A DNA stretch of 64,000 nucleotides from Pseudomonas frederiksbergensis (lineage in GTDB: Bacteria > Pseudomonadota > Gammaproteobacteria > Pseudomonadales > Pseudomonadaceae): positions 4,208,501-4,272,500 of the forward strand of contig NZ_FNTF01000002.1 of NCBI RefSeq assembly GCF_900105495.1. The letters are read 5' to 3'. Made by a program: the position numbers and the translations under genes. Positions within the stretch are counted from its first letter, which is position 1; each line of letters starts with the position of its first letter. Below are positions 28,353-38,729 of the stretch, piece after piece. Under the pieces are notes generated by a model that had not been told where the DNA came from, searched no databases, and worked only from the letters and a program-made list of their open reading frames with translations.

Positions 28353-31300
28353 GGCTGTTCTGCCGCTTCCACGGTTTCAGACTTGCGGCCCCAGCGCCGA
28401 CCGAGGCGGTCGAAGTACAGGTAGATCACCGGAGTGGTAAACAGCGTCAGCACCTGGCTCAGCAACAAGCCGCCCACCATCACCAGACCCAACGGTTGAC
28501 GCAGTTCCGCGCCGGAACCGGTCGCCAGCATCAGTGGCACCGCGCCGAACAACGCGGCCAGTGTGGTCATCAGAATTGGCCGGAAACGCAGCAGCGCCGC
28601 CTGATAGATCGCCGTTTCCGGGTCCATGCCCTGATTGCGTTCAGCGTCGAGGGCGAAGTCGATCATCATGATCGCGTTCTTTTTCACGATACCGATCAAC
28701 AAAATGATGCCTATGATCGCGATCATCCCTAGATCATTGCCGCTCAACAGCAACGCCAGCAAGGCACCGACCGCCGCCGAGGGCAAGGTCGAAAGAATGG
28801 TGATCGGGTGGATGTAGCTCTCGTACAGCACGCCGAGCACGATGTACATGGTCACCACCGCCGCCAGAATCAGCAGCAAGGTGCTCGACAGCGACGCCTG
28901 GAATGCCTCGGCCGCGCCCTGGAACTGGGTCTGCACGCCAATCGGCATGCCGATGTCTTTCTGCACCTGGTCGATGAGCTCCACCGCATGCCCCAGCGCC
29001 ACGCCGGGCGCGAGGTTGAACGACATCATCACCGCCGGGAACTGACCGATATGAGTGATCGCCAGTTGGGCCTGACGCTCTTCCATGTGCGCCAGACTGG
29101 ACAGGCGCACTTGCCCGCCGTCGGTGGTTTTTACGTGAATCTGGTTCAGCGCCTCCGGGCCTATCTTCTCGCCCGACTGCGATTGCAGCACCACGCGGTA
29201 CTGGCTGGCCTGGGTGTAGATGGTGGAAATCTGCCGCTGACCGAAAGCGTCATACAGCGCATCGGTGATGTTCGACACCGACACACCGACCCGCGACGCC
29301 GCATCGCGGTCGATCACCAGATACACCTGCAAGCCCTTGTCCTGCAAATCGCTGGCAACGTCGGTCAGCTCCGGCCGTTGGGCCAGGGCGTCCACCAGAC
29401 GACCGCTCCACAGACTCAGCAGCTCGGAATCCGGCGACGACATGCTGAACTGGTATTGAGTCCGGCTCACGCGATCTTCAATGGTCAGGTCCTGCACCGG
29501 TTGCATGAACAGGCGGATGCCAGTGAGTTTGTCCAGTTCCGGTTGCAGACGTGCGATCACCTCGGTGGCGCTCAAGTCGCGATTGCTGTGGGATTTGAGA
29601 TTGATCAGCAGACGACCGCTGTTCAGCGTCGCGTTGTCACCGTCAACGCCGATATAGGACGACAGGCTCTCCACCGCCGGATCCGCCAGGATCACTTTAG
29701 CCAGTTCCTGTTGACGGTCGCTCATGGCCGCAAAGGAAATCGACTGCGGCGCTTCGGAAATGCCCTGGATCACCCCGGTGTCCTGCACCGGGAAAAAGCC
29801 CTTGGGCACCACCATGTAAAGGAACACGGTCAACACCAGCGTGCCAACGGCCACCAGCAGGGTCAGCGGTTGATGCTTGAGAACCCACTTTAACTTGCGC
29901 CCGTAAGCCGCGATCATCCAATCAATTGTGGCGCCGCTGGCCCGGTAGAAACGGCCCTGATCTTCTTCCTTCGGCTCACGTTTGAGCAGCCGTGCGCACA
30001 TCATCGGCGTCAGGGTCAGGGAGACGACAAGGGAGATCAGGATCGCCACCGCCAGGGTGATGGCAAATTCGCGGAACAGCCGCCCCACCACGTCGGCCAT
30101 GAACAACAGCGGAATCAGTACTGCAATCAGCGACAGGGTCAGGGAGATCAGGGTGAAGCCGATCTGCTTGGCGCCCTTGAGCGCTGCATTCAGGGGGCTG
30201 TCGCCCTCTTCGATAAATCGGGAAATGTTCTCCAGCATGACGATCGCATCGTCCACCACGAAACCGGTGGCGATGGTCAGTGCCATCAAGGTCAGGTTGT
30301 TGACCGAGAAACCGGCGAGGTACATCACGCCGAAGGTGCCGATCAGTGACAGTGGCACTGCAACCGACGGAATGATCGTGGCGCTGGCCCGACGCAGGAA
30401 CAGGAAGGTCACCATCACGACCAGCGCAATGGCGATCAACAATTCGTGCTGCACGTCGGTGACCGAGGCGCGGATGGTCTGGGTGCGGTCGGTCAGCACG
30501 GTGACTTCGAGACCCGCCGGCAGGTTGTCGGTGATGCTCGGCAGCAGGGCTTTGATCCGGTCGACCACTTCGATGACGTTGGCGCCAGGCTGGCGCTGGA
30601 TGTTCAGCAGCACCGCCTGGTTTTCATTGGCCCACGCTGCCAGACGTTCGTTTTCCGCGCCATCGACGATCTCAGCCACATCCTTGAGCCGCAACGGCGC
30701 GCCGTTGGAGTAGGCGAGAATCAGGTTGGCGTAGTCCTTGGGCGAGGTCAGTTGATCGTTTGCATCGAGCATCGACACCCGGGTCGGGCCGTCGAAGTTG
30801 CCCTTGGGCTGGTTGACGTTGGACGCGCCGATCAAGGTGCGTACGTCCGACAGGTTCAAGCCATTGGCCGCCAGTGCCTCTGGATTGACCTTGATCCGCA
30901 CGGCCTGACGCTGGCCGCCGGCAATGCTGACCATGCCGACGCCGCTGATCTGGGCGATTTTCTGCGCCATGCGCGTGTCGACCAAGTCATTGAGCTTGGG
31001 CAGCAACATGGTCTTGGAGGTGATGGCCAGGGTCAGCACCGGGGTGTCCGCCGGGTTGACCTTGTTGTACACCGGCGGCGCCGGCAGGTCCTTGGGCAGC
31101 AAATTGGTCGCAGCGTTGATCGCCGCCTGCACCTGCTGCTCGGCGACGTCCATGTTGATGTCGAGGCTGAAACGCAGGGTCAGCACGGAAGCGCCGCCGG
31201 AACTGGTCGACGCCATCTGGGTCAGGCCGGGCATCTGCCCGAATTGACGCTCAAGGGGCGCAGTCACCGCGCTGGTCATGACATCCGGGCTGGCACCGGG

Positions 31301-31453
31301 ATACAGCGTCATGACACGGATGGTCGGGTAATCGACCTGTGGCAATGCCGACACCGGCAACAGCCGATAGGCGATCACGCCGGCCAGGATAATGGCCAGC
31401 ATGCTCAGGGTCGTGGCGACCGGGCGAAGGATGAACAGCCGCGAGATGTTCAT
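28349..31453 (-). CDS. muxB: RND multidrug efflux transporter MuxB (MdtB-like)
   Basis: A 1034-aa inner-membrane RND pump subunit, paralogous to the following gene (shared [23 protein letters not shown] with the proton-relay Asp pair, [17 protein letters not shown] and [16 protein letters not shown]). The N-terminus [19 protein letters not shown] is typical of MdtB/MuxB. The 4-bp ATGA overlaps with muxA (upstream) and muxC (downstream) suggest coupled translation giving a fixed subunit ratio. Confidence 0.95.
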   Translation of the reverse strand: MNISRLFILRPVATTLSMLAIILAGVIAYRLLPVSALPQVDYPTIRVMTLYPGASPDVMTSAVTAPLERQFGQMPGLTQMASTSSGGASVLTLRFSLDINMDVAEQQVQAAINAATNLLPKDLPAPPVYNKVNPADTPVLTLAITSKTMLLPKLNDLVDTRMAQKIAQISGVGMVSIAGGQRQAVRIKVNPEALAANGLNLSDVRTLIGASNVNQPKGNFDGPTRVSMLDANDQLTSPKDYANLILAYSNGAPLRLKDVAEIVDGAENERLAAWANENQAVLLNIQRQPGANVIEVVDRIKALLPSITDNLPAGLEVTVLTDRTQTIRASVTDVQHELLIAIALVVMVTFLFLRRASATIIPSVAVPLSLIGTFGVMYLAGFSVNNLTLMALTIATGFVVDDAIVMLENISRFIEEGDSPLNAALKGAKQIGFTLISLTLSLIAVLIPLLFMADVVGRLFREFAITLAVAILISLVVSLTLTPMMCARLLKREPKEEDQGRFYRASGATIDWMIAAYGRKLKWVLKHQPLTLLVAVGTLVLTVFLYMVVPKGFFPVQDTGVIQGISEAPQSISFAAMSDRQQELAKVILADPAVESLSSYIGVDGDNATLNSGRLLINLKSHSNRDLSATEVIARLQPELDKLTGIRLFMQPVQDLTIEDRVSRTQYQFSMSSPDSELLSLWSGRLVDALAQRPELTDVASDLQDKGLQVYLVIDRDAASRVGVSVSNITDALYDAFGQRQISTIYTQASQYRVVLQSQSGEKIGPEALNQIHVKTTDGGQVRLSSLAHMEERQAQLAITHIGQFPAVMMSFNLAPGVALGHAVELIDQVQKDIGMPIGVQTQFQGAAEAFQASLSSTLLLILAAVVTMYIVLGVLYESYIHPITILSTLPSAAVGALLALLLSGNDLGMIAIIGIILLIGIVKKNAIMMIDFALDAERNQGMDPETAIYQAALLRFRPILMTTLAALFGAVPLMLATGSGAELRQPLGLVMVGGLLLSQVLTLFTTPVIYLYFDRLGRRWGRKSETVEAAEQP

Positions 31454-32766
31454 GCGCCGCCCTTTTTCGCCTTGTCGGTGGTCGTCGCGTCAGGCACCGT
31501 GGCGGCCGATTTGCCTTGCAGGTGCCCGGTCGGGGTGGTCGGTACATCCTTGGTGTCGTTGACCACTTCCACTTCGCTGCCTTCCTTCAAGCGGTCGGTG
31601 CCTTCAAGGACCACGCGCTCCCCTGCGGCCAGGCCTTCGGTAATCACGGTGTTTTCACCATTACTGGCACCGACTTTCAACTGGCGAATCGTGACTTTCT
31701 TGTCGCCGTCGAGAGCGTAGACAAACGTACCGTTGGTGCCGAACTGGATCGCTGCCGAAGGTGCGAGCACCACGTCTTTGAGGGTGTCGGCCAGCAGGTG
31801 GACGTTGACGAACTGGTTGGGGAACAGCGCCTGGTCGCGGTTCTCGTAACGAGCCTTGAATTTCAGTGTGCCGGTGGTGACGTCGATCTGGTTGTCCAGG
31901 CTCTGCAAGACGCCGGTGGCCTGCAACTTGGTGTCGCCGCGGTCCCAGGCTTCGGCGGGCAATTTGGCGCCGGTGCGATAACGGGCCAGCACGGTTTCCA
32001 GGCTGTTTTCCGGCAAGGTGAAGGCAACGCTGATCGGTTGGGTCTGGGTGATGATCACCAGCGCGGTGGTGTCGTTGGCTGCCACCAGGTTGCCGACATC
32101 CAGCTGACGCAAGCCCACACGCCCGGCAATCGGCGCACGGATCTTGGTGAATTCCAGATTGAGCTTGGCGTCGTTGACCGCCGCCTGATTGGTCTTGACC
32201 GTGCCCTGATACTGGCCCACCAGCGCTTCGGCGGTGTCCAGGGTCTGCTTGGCGATACTGTCTTCGCGATACAGGCCGCGATAGCGTTCGACATCGACCT
32301 GGGCGTTTTTCAGTTGGGCCTGGTTCTGCAGCAACGTGCCTTCGGCCTGAAGCAAGGCGTTCTGGTAAGGACGCGGGTCGATTTCAGCCAGCAGATCGCC
32401 CGCCTTGACCATCTGCCCTTCCTCGAAGGAGATCTTCATCAGCTCACCACCGACGCGGCTGCGCACATTGATGGTGTTCAGCGCCGTCACAGTGCCCAGC
32501 GCCTTGTAGTACAGCGGGAAATCACCCTTCACCGCTGGCGCGACACGCACCGGGACCGGCCCGGTCGCCCCGCCGAAACCGGGACGCATCCCCCCCGACC
32601 TGCCGGTTTGCCCGGCAACGGCTTTTTGCCCAGCGCCCTCTTTTTGGGCAGTGCCGGCGGGCCAGAATTTCCAGCACAGGCCAGCGATGACCAACAGGAC
32701 AAGCAGGCCGAACAGCCAGCGACGGGGACTACGGGAAACGGAGGATTGCATGGAATGATCAACCAT
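31450..32766 (-). CDS. muxA: RND efflux periplasmic adaptor MuxA (MdtA-like)
   Basis: A 438-aa membrane-fusion protein linking MuxBC to OpmB. One N-terminal anchor (about 17-33, [19 protein letters not shown]) is followed by a Gly-rich linker, barrel-sandwich/lipoyl halves ([34 protein letters not shown] and [20 protein letters not shown]) around a coiled-coil hairpin (about 120-185), then beta-barrel and membrane-proximal domains. First gene of the pump operon; the tpx terminator separates it from upstream transcription. The start could be Met1 (32766) or Met6 (32751); neither has a strong ribosome binding site. Confidence 0.94.
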   Translation of the reverse strand: MVDHSMQSSVSRSPRRWLFGLLVLLVIAGLCWKFWPAGTAQKEGAGQKAVAGQTGRSGGMRPGFGGATGPVPVRVAPAVKGDFPLYYKALGTVTALNTINVRSRVGGELMKISFEEGQMVKAGDLLAEIDPRPYQNALLQAEGTLLQNQAQLKNAQVDVERYRGLYREDSIAKQTLDTAEALVGQYQGTVKTNQAAVNDAKLNLEFTKIRAPIAGRVGLRQLDVGNLVAANDTTALVIITQTQPISVAFTLPENSLETVLARYRTGAKLPAEAWDRGDTKLQATGVLQSLDNQIDVTTGTLKFKARYENRDQALFPNQFVNVHLLADTLKDVVLAPSAAIQFGTNGTFVYALDGDKKVTIRQLKVGASNGENTVITEGLAAGERVVLEGTDRLKEGSEVEVVNDTKDVPTTPTGHLQGKSAATVPDATTTDKAKKGGA

Positions 32767-32889
32767 TGGGCGCGTGGGCTTCTTCTACAGGAGGCTGAAC
32801 GATAAGCACTGGCGGGCATTAAGCAAAGCGGCTTTACCGGCAATTTACCTTCGGCTTACGTAACAGGAGATTTATCTAAGACACTGAAG

Positions 32890-32925
32890 CACAAATGAAA
32901 ACGGCCTGGACAGGGCCAGGCCGTT
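32890..32925 (-). terminator. Rho-independent terminator of tpx
   Basis: Read on the minus strand, AACGGCCTGG (32925-32916), loop CCCTGT, CCAGGCCGTT (32909-32900), then TTCATTTG. A perfect 10-bp stem 20 bp after the tpx stop. Confidence 0.8.
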
Positions 32926-32944
32926 AACAATTGTAATGCTTTAC

Positions 32945-33445
32945 TTATTTAAGAACGGCAAGTGCTGCTTCGTAGTTCGGTTCGTCAGCGATTTCCTTGA
33001 CCAGTTCGCTGTGCAGAACATTGTCGTTTTCGTCCAGCACCACGACGGCACGGGCGGTCAGGCCTTTGAGCGGGCCGTCAGCGATGGCAACGCCGTAGTT
33101 CTCGATGAACTCTGCACCGCGCAGGGTCGACAGGTTCTGTACGTTTTCCAGGCCTTCGGCGCCGCAGAAGCGCGCTTGAGCGAACGGCAGGTCAGCGGAG
33201 ATGCACAGCACGACAGTGTTGGCGACATCACTGGCCTGGGCGTTGAACTTGCGAACCGAAGTCGCGCAGGTCGGGGTATCGACGCTTGGGAAGATGTTCA
33301 GCACTTTGCGCTTGCCGGCGAAGCTCGCCAGGGTCACGTCGGACAGATTGCCGGCAACCAGGGAAAAGGCTGGCGCCTTGGAACCGGCTTGTGGCAGTTG
33401 GCCGTTGACTTGAACCGGGGAGCCTTTAAGAGTGACTTGAGCCAT
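32945..33445 (-). CDS. tpx: Thiol peroxidase Tpx
   Basis: A 166-aa atypical 2-Cys peroxiredoxin that reduces lipid and other hydroperoxides using thioredoxin. Peroxidatic Cys60 sits in [14 protein letters not shown] and resolving Cys94 in ARFCGAEG, equivalent to Cys61 and Cys95 of E. coli Tpx. The start [11 protein letters not shown] is fixed by homology and AGAAGGA upstream; the longer in-frame start (33586) has no support. Monocistronic, with its own terminator; divergent from the DGPF gene. Confidence 0.95.
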   Translation of the reverse strand: MAQVTLKGSPVQVNGQLPQAGSKAPAFSLVAGNLSDVTLASFAGKRKVLNIFPSVDTPTCATSVRKFNAQASDVANTVVLCISADLPFAQARFCGAEGLENVQNLSTLRGAEFIENYGVAIADGPLKGLTARAVVVLDENDNVLHSELVKEIADEPNYEAALAVLK

Positions 33446-33731
33446 GAACGGAGTCCTTCTGAACGTTGTTGTAGAGAATTTTGAAGAGGCCGAAGTTAAC
33501 CACGAAATGGCCCGACGACCTATGCCCAGAATACAAATTGTGAAGTGTTGTCCCCCTAAACTGGATACAACTCTGACAATCAACACAATTCCCTTGTGGG
33601 AGCGGTGTACAGCGTACCGCCCTCGCCGCCTGCAACCCGGTGTTCATGACGAAAGGCAGCCAGCGTTGTCGATTTAAATGACGGCCATTCGACCAGTCAG
33701 TGAGTCACTCACATCCAGCGGAGGCAAGACC

Positions 33732-34157
33732 ATGCGATTCATGATCATTGTGAAAGCCAGCCCCGATTCCGAGGCCGGTGTGATGCCCAGCAAAGAACTG
33801 ATGACTGCAATGGGCAATTTCAACGAGGAACTGGCCAGGGCGGGAATCCTCATCGACTGCGATGGCCTGCAGCCCAGCAGTAAAGGCGCTCGTGTACGTT
33901 TCTCGGGTGACCAGCGCACGGTGATCGACGGCCCGTTCGCCGAAACCAAGGAGCTGATCGCCGGCTACTGGATATGGCAAGTGGAGTCGAAACAGGAGGC
34001 GATCGAATGGGTCAAGCGTTGCCCCAACCCGATGCCAGGCACCGACGCCGAGATCGAGATTCGCCAGGTGTACGAGGCCGAGGATTTCGGGGACGAGTTC
34101 ACACCGGAACTGCGGGAACAGGAAGAGCGGCTGCGTGCACAGGTGAAGAAACCCTGA
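33732..34157 (+). CDS. YCII-related (DGPF domain) protein
   Basis: A 141-aa protein with a ferredoxin-like YCII fold: MRFMIIVKASPDSEAG at the start, then the namesake DGPFAETKELIAGYWIW (about residues 65-81), then a charged C-terminal helix. GGAGG lies about 8 bases before ATG 33732. Members often sit next to ECF sigma factor genes; none is present here. The biochemical role is unknown. Confidence 0.85.
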   Translation: MRFMIIVKASPDSEAGVMPSKELMTAMGNFNEELARAGILIDCDGLQPSSKGARVRFSGDQRTVIDGPFAETKELIAGYWIWQVESKQEAIEWVKRCPNPMPGTDAEIEIRQVYEAEDFGDEFTPELREQEERLRAQVKKP

Positions 34158-34170
34158 ATTGTCCGATCGT

Positions 34171-34200
34171 TGTGGCGAAGGGGCTTGTCCTCTCGCCACA
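34171..34200. repeat. Short class B-like hairpin
   Basis: TGTGGCGA (34171-34178) pairs with TCGCCACA (34193-34200). It resembles a reduced class B REP just after the DGPF gene and may help end transcription, though no T-run follows. Confidence 0.55.
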
Positions 34201-34429
34201 TCTAGTAGTCCGTCGATCTCAACCTCCTGTTTCGTATTAACTTTTTAGTACGCATAAACTCCCGCTCGCGTGTACGAAAAACCGAAGATTCCCCTCTTCG
34301 ACTGGCGAACCCTTAGTTAGCTGCTAGCTTCAACAGACGTGTCCTACAGGCTTGATAGGAAAGAGATTTCGCAGTAACGGCCGCCCAGTGCCGAGTTGTC
34401 CAATGAGCCACGAAGGAACGGGGGGAATC

Positions 34430-35221
34430 ATGTTGAACAATTGGGGAACACACGCCTTTCTATTGGCAGCATCGATGGCGTCTGCCGTTTATGCCCACGC
34501 GGATAACGCCGATACGGCCAACAAAAGTAACAACCCGCTGAACCTGGCGCCCGGCGTCAACCTTCAGGATTACTACACACCCAAGCTTTACGACACCAAT
34601 GCCCACACCAACGACCTCCTGATGCGCGGCACTTTGCCCATCGCACCCAATGACTTCATTGGTGTGCCGCAATTGCTGCGCGCCACCGTGCCGATCAGCA
34701 CTCGCCCCGATCCAAACGGCGGCTACAGCACTGGTGAAGGTGATCTGAATATTTTCGACATCTTCCTTCTCAAGACTGACGGTGTGCAGCTGGGTATCGG
34801 CCCGCTGATCACCGCCCCCACCGCCGACCAGGACGAACTGGGCACTGGCAAATGGCAGGCGGGCCTGGCGGCCATTGCAATTGATTCATCGCCTCGTGGC
34901 CTGCTCGGCGCATTGGTCCAGTACCAGAGTTCGTTCGCCGGTGACCATGATCGCGCCCACGTCGAAACCGCAACCCTGCAACCTTTCATCATCCATAACC
35001 TGGAAAAGGGTTGGTATTTGCGTTCGACCGGCATCTGGACGTTCGACCTGAAAAACGACACCCATTACATCCCCATCGGGTTCGGTAGCGGCAAAGTGTG
35101 GAAATCAGGTTCCAATATTCTCAATGCCTTCATCGAACCTCAGTGGACAGTGGAACGCAAAGGCGATGGCCTGCCGCAGTTCACGCTGTTTGCCGGGATC
35201 AATGTCACGTTTGGCAAATAA
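34430..35221 (+). CDS. Outer-membrane beta-barrel protein (transporter-like), first gene of the MoxR/Bat run
   Basis: A 263-aa secreted protein. A signal peptide ends near VYAHA-DN (about residue 24). The rest is alternating hydrophobic/polar strands ending in FTLFAGINVTFGK, typical of an outer-membrane barrel. Related Pseudomonas proteins carry loose names such as neuromedin U or transporter; no function is known. ATG 34430 has GGGGGA just upstream and an intact signal peptide; an in-frame ATG at 34352 is not supported. A DUF1254 gene begins 10 bp later, so the two are probably co-transcribed. Confidence 0.75.
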   Translation: MLNNWGTHAFLLAASMASAVYAHADNADTANKSNNPLNLAPGVNLQDYYTPKLYDTNAHTNDLLMRGTLPIAPNDFIGVPQLLRATVPISTRPDPNGGYSTGEGDLNIFDIFLLKTDGVQLGIGPLITAPTADQDELGTGKWQAGLAAIAIDSSPRGLLGALVQYQSSFAGDHDRAHVETATLQPFIIHNLEKGWYLRSTGIWTFDLKNDTHYIPIGFGSGKVWKSGSNILNAFIEPQWTVERKGDGLPQFTLFAGINVTFGK

Positions 35222-35231
35222 GGACTTTCCT

Positions 35232-36683
35232 ATGCACGGTGCAATTCGCGCAGCCGGTTTCAGCCTGATGACCATGTTTGTCAGTTGCGGTGTCGGCGCC
35301 CAGGAGCTGGATACGCGGATCGGCAAGATCGCGATGGAAGGCGAACTGCCGGCCCATGAATCCATTGCCAAACTCTACGCCGAGCTGGATTTCCAACAGG
35401 CGACCCAGAGTTACCTGTGGGCCTTGCCGCTGGTGTCCTACGCGCAATGGCAGGAAGCGTTTCGCGACAAACTCGGAGCCCACAGCGGCGACCTGATGGT
35501 GCTCGACAGTTACGAAGACAAACTGGGTGTGATCACCGCCAACGCCACCACGCCGTACATCCTCGGTTTCGTCGACCTGAATGAAACCGGTCCGCTGGTG
35601 ATCGAACTGCCGCCCGGCCCGACGGCGGGTGGTGTGGGTGATTTCTGGCAGCGTGCAATCATCGACATGGGCCAGACCGGCCCCGACAAAGGCAAGGGCG
35701 GCAAGTATCTGGTGCTGCCTCCGGGTGCCGAGCCACCGGCCGACGCTGGCAAGTATTACCTCGCCAAGTCGGAAACGATGAACGTGCTGGTGGGTTTTCG
35801 CGTCCTCGATCCCGACCCGGCCAAGGGCAAGGCGCTGGTCGAACAGTTCAAGATGTACCCGTACGCCAAACGCGCCGAACCGGCCAAGACCCAACTGCTC
35901 TCCCCCGGCGGCAAGGCCTGGTCCGGCACCCAGCCGCGCGGCCTGGCTTATTGGGAACGGCTGCATCAAATCATTCAGAAAGAACCGGTCAACGAACGTG
36001 ATCGCTTCTACATGGCAATGCTGGCCAGCCTGGGCATCGAAAAAGACAAACCCTTCAACCCCAATGACAACCAACGCAAGGCGCTGGAACAAGGCGCACA
36101 AGTCGGAGAGCTGATCGCCAAGGCCAACACGTTCGCCAAGCGTTTTCCAGACGCCCAGTACTGGAAAGACCGGCAATGGGACACCGTGCTGAACATCGCC
36201 GAGCCGTCCCAGCGTGTGGCTTATTACGACCAGTTGTGGGAGCGCAGCGCCTGGTTCTACGAAGCGGTGACCAACACCAAGGGCATGGTTTCCAAGACAC
36301 CGGGCCTGGGCCAGACCTACCTCGGCGCCTACACCGACGCCAAGGGCAACTGGCTCGACGGTGGCAAAAGTTATCGCCTGCACGTCGGCGCCAACCCGCC
36401 GGCCAAGCAGTTCTGGTCGATGACCGTCTATGACATCGACAGCCGCTGCCTGATCGACAACCCGCAGCGCAAGGCCGATCTGTCGTCCCGTCAGGATCTG
36501 AAAAAGAACCCTGACGGCTCGGTGGACCTGTACTTCGGCCCGACCGCGCCACAAGGGTTCGAAAACAATTGGGTGCAAACCGTGCCGGGCAAACACTGGT
36601 TCAGCTATTTCCGTCTGTACGCACCCACCGAAGCCTACTTCGATAAAAGCTGGAAACTCGACGACATCACGGCTGTGGAATGA
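35232..36683 (+). CDS. Secreted DUF1254/DUF1214 protein
   Basis: A 483-aa exported protein. Signal peptide about 1-23 (FSLMTMFVSCGVGA-QE). DUF1254 region (about 45-170: YLWALPLVSYAQWQ, DKLGVITANATTPYILGF, ELPPGPTAGGVGDFW) and C-terminal DUF1214 region (about 370-470: WSMTVYDIDSRCLIDNPQ, SVDLYFGPTAPQGFENNWVQT, WFSYFRLYAPTEAYF). The family is widespread and of unknown function, often near outer-membrane channels. AAGGA lies about 7 bases before ATG 35232. It sits between two outer-membrane protein genes, which suggests a periplasmic role beside them. Confidence 0.88.
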   Translation: MHGAIRAAGFSLMTMFVSCGVGAQELDTRIGKIAMEGELPAHESIAKLYAELDFQQATQSYLWALPLVSYAQWQEAFRDKLGAHSGDLMVLDSYEDKLGVITANATTPYILGFVDLNETGPLVIELPPGPTAGGVGDFWQRAIIDMGQTGPDKGKGGKYLVLPPGAEPPADAGKYYLAKSETMNVLVGFRVLDPDPAKGKALVEQFKMYPYAKRAEPAKTQLLSPGGKAWSGTQPRGLAYWERLHQIIQKEPVNERDRFYMAMLASLGIEKDKPFNPNDNQRKALEQGAQVGELIAKANTFAKRFPDAQYWKDRQWDTVLNIAEPSQRVAYYDQLWERSAWFYEAVTNTKGMVSKTPGLGQTYLGAYTDAKGNWLDGGKSYRLHVGANPPAKQFWSMTVYDIDSRCLIDNPQRKADLSSRQDLKKNPDGSVDLYFGPTAPQGFENNWVQTVPGKHWFSYFRLYAPTEAYFDKSWKLDDITAVE

Positions 36684-36710
36684 CGCCCAAGCGTTTTATA
36701 AGGAAGTTTC

Positions 36711-37727
36711 ATGAATAACCGCATGCTGCTCACCGCACTGTCGATCGCCCTGAGCACCAGCGCCTGGGCCGTCATGCTCAGGCCTTATGTTGTGCGTCCT
36801 TTACTGGCCCTGTGCGTGCTCGGTACAAGCCCACTGACTCTCGGGGCGGAGGGCGGTGTCGGTCGGCCGATCACCGGGCAACAGGTGTTTTCCAATGCCG
36901 GGATCGTGCCGCCAGAACCCGGCTGGGTCACGTCCTTCACCAGCATCTGGTATGACGGTGAGCTCAAGGGCGGCAAGGGGGCGCCGATTTCCGGTGAAGT
37001 CGGTGTAGGCCTGGACATGAAAGTCTCCTACACGATGGCCAACTTCACCCATATCTGGGACACCGGCAAAGGTCGCTGGAACTACGCCTCGGCCATCGGC
37101 GTGCCGGTGCAGTACACCGACGTCAGCATCAGTATTACCGGCCCGCGCGGGCGGACACTGGGCACCGAAGACACCGGCACACAGTTCGCCGACATGCTGA
37201 TCACGCCGATCGCCGCCGGCTACCACTTCGACGAGGTCAACCACCTCTCGCTTTCCTTGCCGATCTACGTGCCGACCGGTGCCTATAACGACGATCGCCT
37301 GGCCAACCCCGGCCAGAACACTTACACCTTCATGCCCACCGTGGCCTTCACCCATCTGGACGGCAAGGGCGGCGAGTTCACCCTGTCGAGCGGCCTGGAG
37401 TTCTACACCGAGAACGACGCCACGGACTATCGCAACGGCAACATCTTCACCCTCGATGCGCTGTGGACCCACGGTTTCGGCAATGGCTGGAGCGCCGGCA
37501 TTGTCGGCGGTTACGTGCAGCAGATCACCGATGACAAGGGCCAGACCGCCGATTCACTCAACGGCTTTCGCGGCCGCTCCGTCGGAGCCGGTCCGGTGGT
37601 GGGTTGGGCCGGAAAATTTGCCGATGCCCAGGCCAGCGTCAGCGCGCGCTGGGTACCGGAGTTCGACACCAAGAACCGCCCTGAAGGCAACGGCTTCAGC
37701 GTCAACCTGACGTTGGCGTTTTTCTAG
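36711..37727 (+). CDS. SphA/MetA-type outer-membrane transporter family protein with doubled signal sequence
   Basis: A 338-aa barrel protein of the family named after meta-pathway phenol degradation genes (SphA-like). Barrel-like strands run from about residue 60 to the terminal NLTLAFF. The N-terminus has two consecutive export-like segments: LLTALSIALSTSAWA (about 6-20), then a second Met and RPLLALCVLGTSPLTLGA (about 28-45). AGGAAG supports ATG 36711; the second Met (36774) has no clear ribosome binding site. Gaps to neighbours are 27 bp and 14 bp, so it is in the same transcript as DUF1254 and moxR. The substrate is unknown. Confidence 0.78.
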   Translation: MNNRMLLTALSIALSTSAWAVMLRPYVVRPLLALCVLGTSPLTLGAEGGVGRPITGQQVFSNAGIVPPEPGWVTSFTSIWYDGELKGGKGAPISGEVGVGLDMKVSYTMANFTHIWDTGKGRWNYASAIGVPVQYTDVSISITGPRGRTLGTEDTGTQFADMLITPIAAGYHFDEVNHLSLSLPIYVPTGAYNDDRLANPGQNTYTFMPTVAFTHLDGKGGEFTLSSGLEFYTENDATDYRNGNIFTLDALWTHGFGNGWSAGIVGGYVQQITDDKGQTADSLNGFRGRSVGAGPVVGWAGKFADAQASVSARWVPEFDTKNRPEGNGFSVNLTLAFF

Positions 37728-37741
37728 GAGAGGAACATCCC

Positions 37742-38722
37742 ATGACTGCACTCCAAGACCTCAACGCCCTGCAAGCCAGCATCGCCGAAGCCGTACTCGG
37801 CCAGGATCAGGTGATCCGCCAGATTATCCTCGGCCTGTTGGCCAACGGGCACTTGTTGCTCGAAAGCCTGCCCGGCCTGGCCAAGACCCGCACGGTCAAG
37901 GCGCTGGCCAAACACCTGGACGCGAAGATGAGCCGCATCCAGTTCACGCCCGACCTGCTGCCGTCAGACATCACCGGCGCCGAGGTGCTGCACCAGATCG
38001 ATGGCAGGAACGAGATCCAGTTCCAGCCCGGCCCACTGTTCGGCAACCTGATCCTGGCCGACGAAATCAATCGCGCCCCGGCCAAGGTTCAGGCCGCGCT
38101 GCTGGAAGCCATGGAAGAACGGCAGATCACCGTGGCAGGCAACAGTCATGTTTTACCGGAGCTGTTCATCGTGGTGGCGACCCAGAACCCGATCGAGCAG
38201 GAAGGCACTTACCCGCTGCCGGAAGCGCAGATGGACCGGTTCCTGATGAAAGTTCTGCTGGATTACCCGAGCGCAGAAAACGAAAGCCAGGTGCTGCGCC
38301 TGTTGCGTGAAGAGGAGTTTGCGCTGGGCGCGAAAACGGCTGCGGTGCAAGGCTTCGCGCTATCCCAGGAGGTGATCTTCGCAGCGCGTCGGGAAGTCAG
38401 CGCCATTCACGTGTCCCCGGCCATCGACCGCTACCTGATCGACCTGATCAATGCCACCCGCCACCCAGCCGATTACGATGCCGACCTCGGTCGCTGGATT
38501 GCCATCGGCGCCAGCCCTCGCGGCGGTATCGGCCTGGATCGTTGCGCCCGGGCCGATGCCTGGTTACAGGGGCAGGATTTTGTCTCGCCGGACAACGTTC
38601 GCGCCGTGGTGCATCCGGTGCTGCGTCATCGGCTGCAACTGAGCTATGACGCAGTCGCTGACGGTGTCTCTGCCGATCAGGTGCTTGATCGCCTGCTCGA
38701 CAACGTCGCGATTCCGGCCTGA
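37742..38722 (+). CDS. MoxR family AAA+ ATPase
   Basis: A 326-aa cytoplasmic ATPase. Walker A variant LPGLAKT (about 44-50), Walker B LILADEINRAP (about 100-110), sensor 1 VATQNP (about 145) and sensor 2 ASPRGG (about 260); C-terminal lid. MoxR ATPases act with VWA-domain partners as chaperones that mature or activate other proteins, as NorQ/CbbQ relatives do. Here it heads the set MoxR-DUF58-DUF4381-BatA-BatB-BatD. The ribosome binding site is GAGAGGAA. Its target is unknown; the secreted phosphatase and sulfatase downstream are candidates by position. Confidence 0.93.
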   Translation: MTALQDLNALQASIAEAVLGQDQVIRQIILGLLANGHLLLESLPGLAKTRTVKALAKHLDAKMSRIQFTPDLLPSDITGAEVLHQIDGRNEIQFQPGPLFGNLILADEINRAPAKVQAALLEAMEERQITVAGNSHVLPELFIVVATQNPIEQEGTYPLPEAQMDRFLMKVLLDYPSAENESQVLRLLREEEFALGAKTAAVQGFALSQEVIFAARREVSAIHVSPAIDRYLIDLINATRHPADYDADLGRWIAIGASPRGGIGLDRCARADAWLQGQDFVSPDNVRAVVHPVLRHRLQLSYDAVADGVSADQVLDRLLDNVAIPA

Positions 38723-38729
38723 GGTTGAA

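Noticed and set aside
33678..33731. Longer N-terminus for the DGPF protein (in-frame ATG at 33678)
   Set aside because: The ATG at 33732 has GGAGG at good distance and matches the family start (MRFMIIVKA).
35205..36596. 463-codon minus-strand open frame
   Set aside because: It is a shadow of the DUF1254 gene, which has a signal peptide and clear family motifs.
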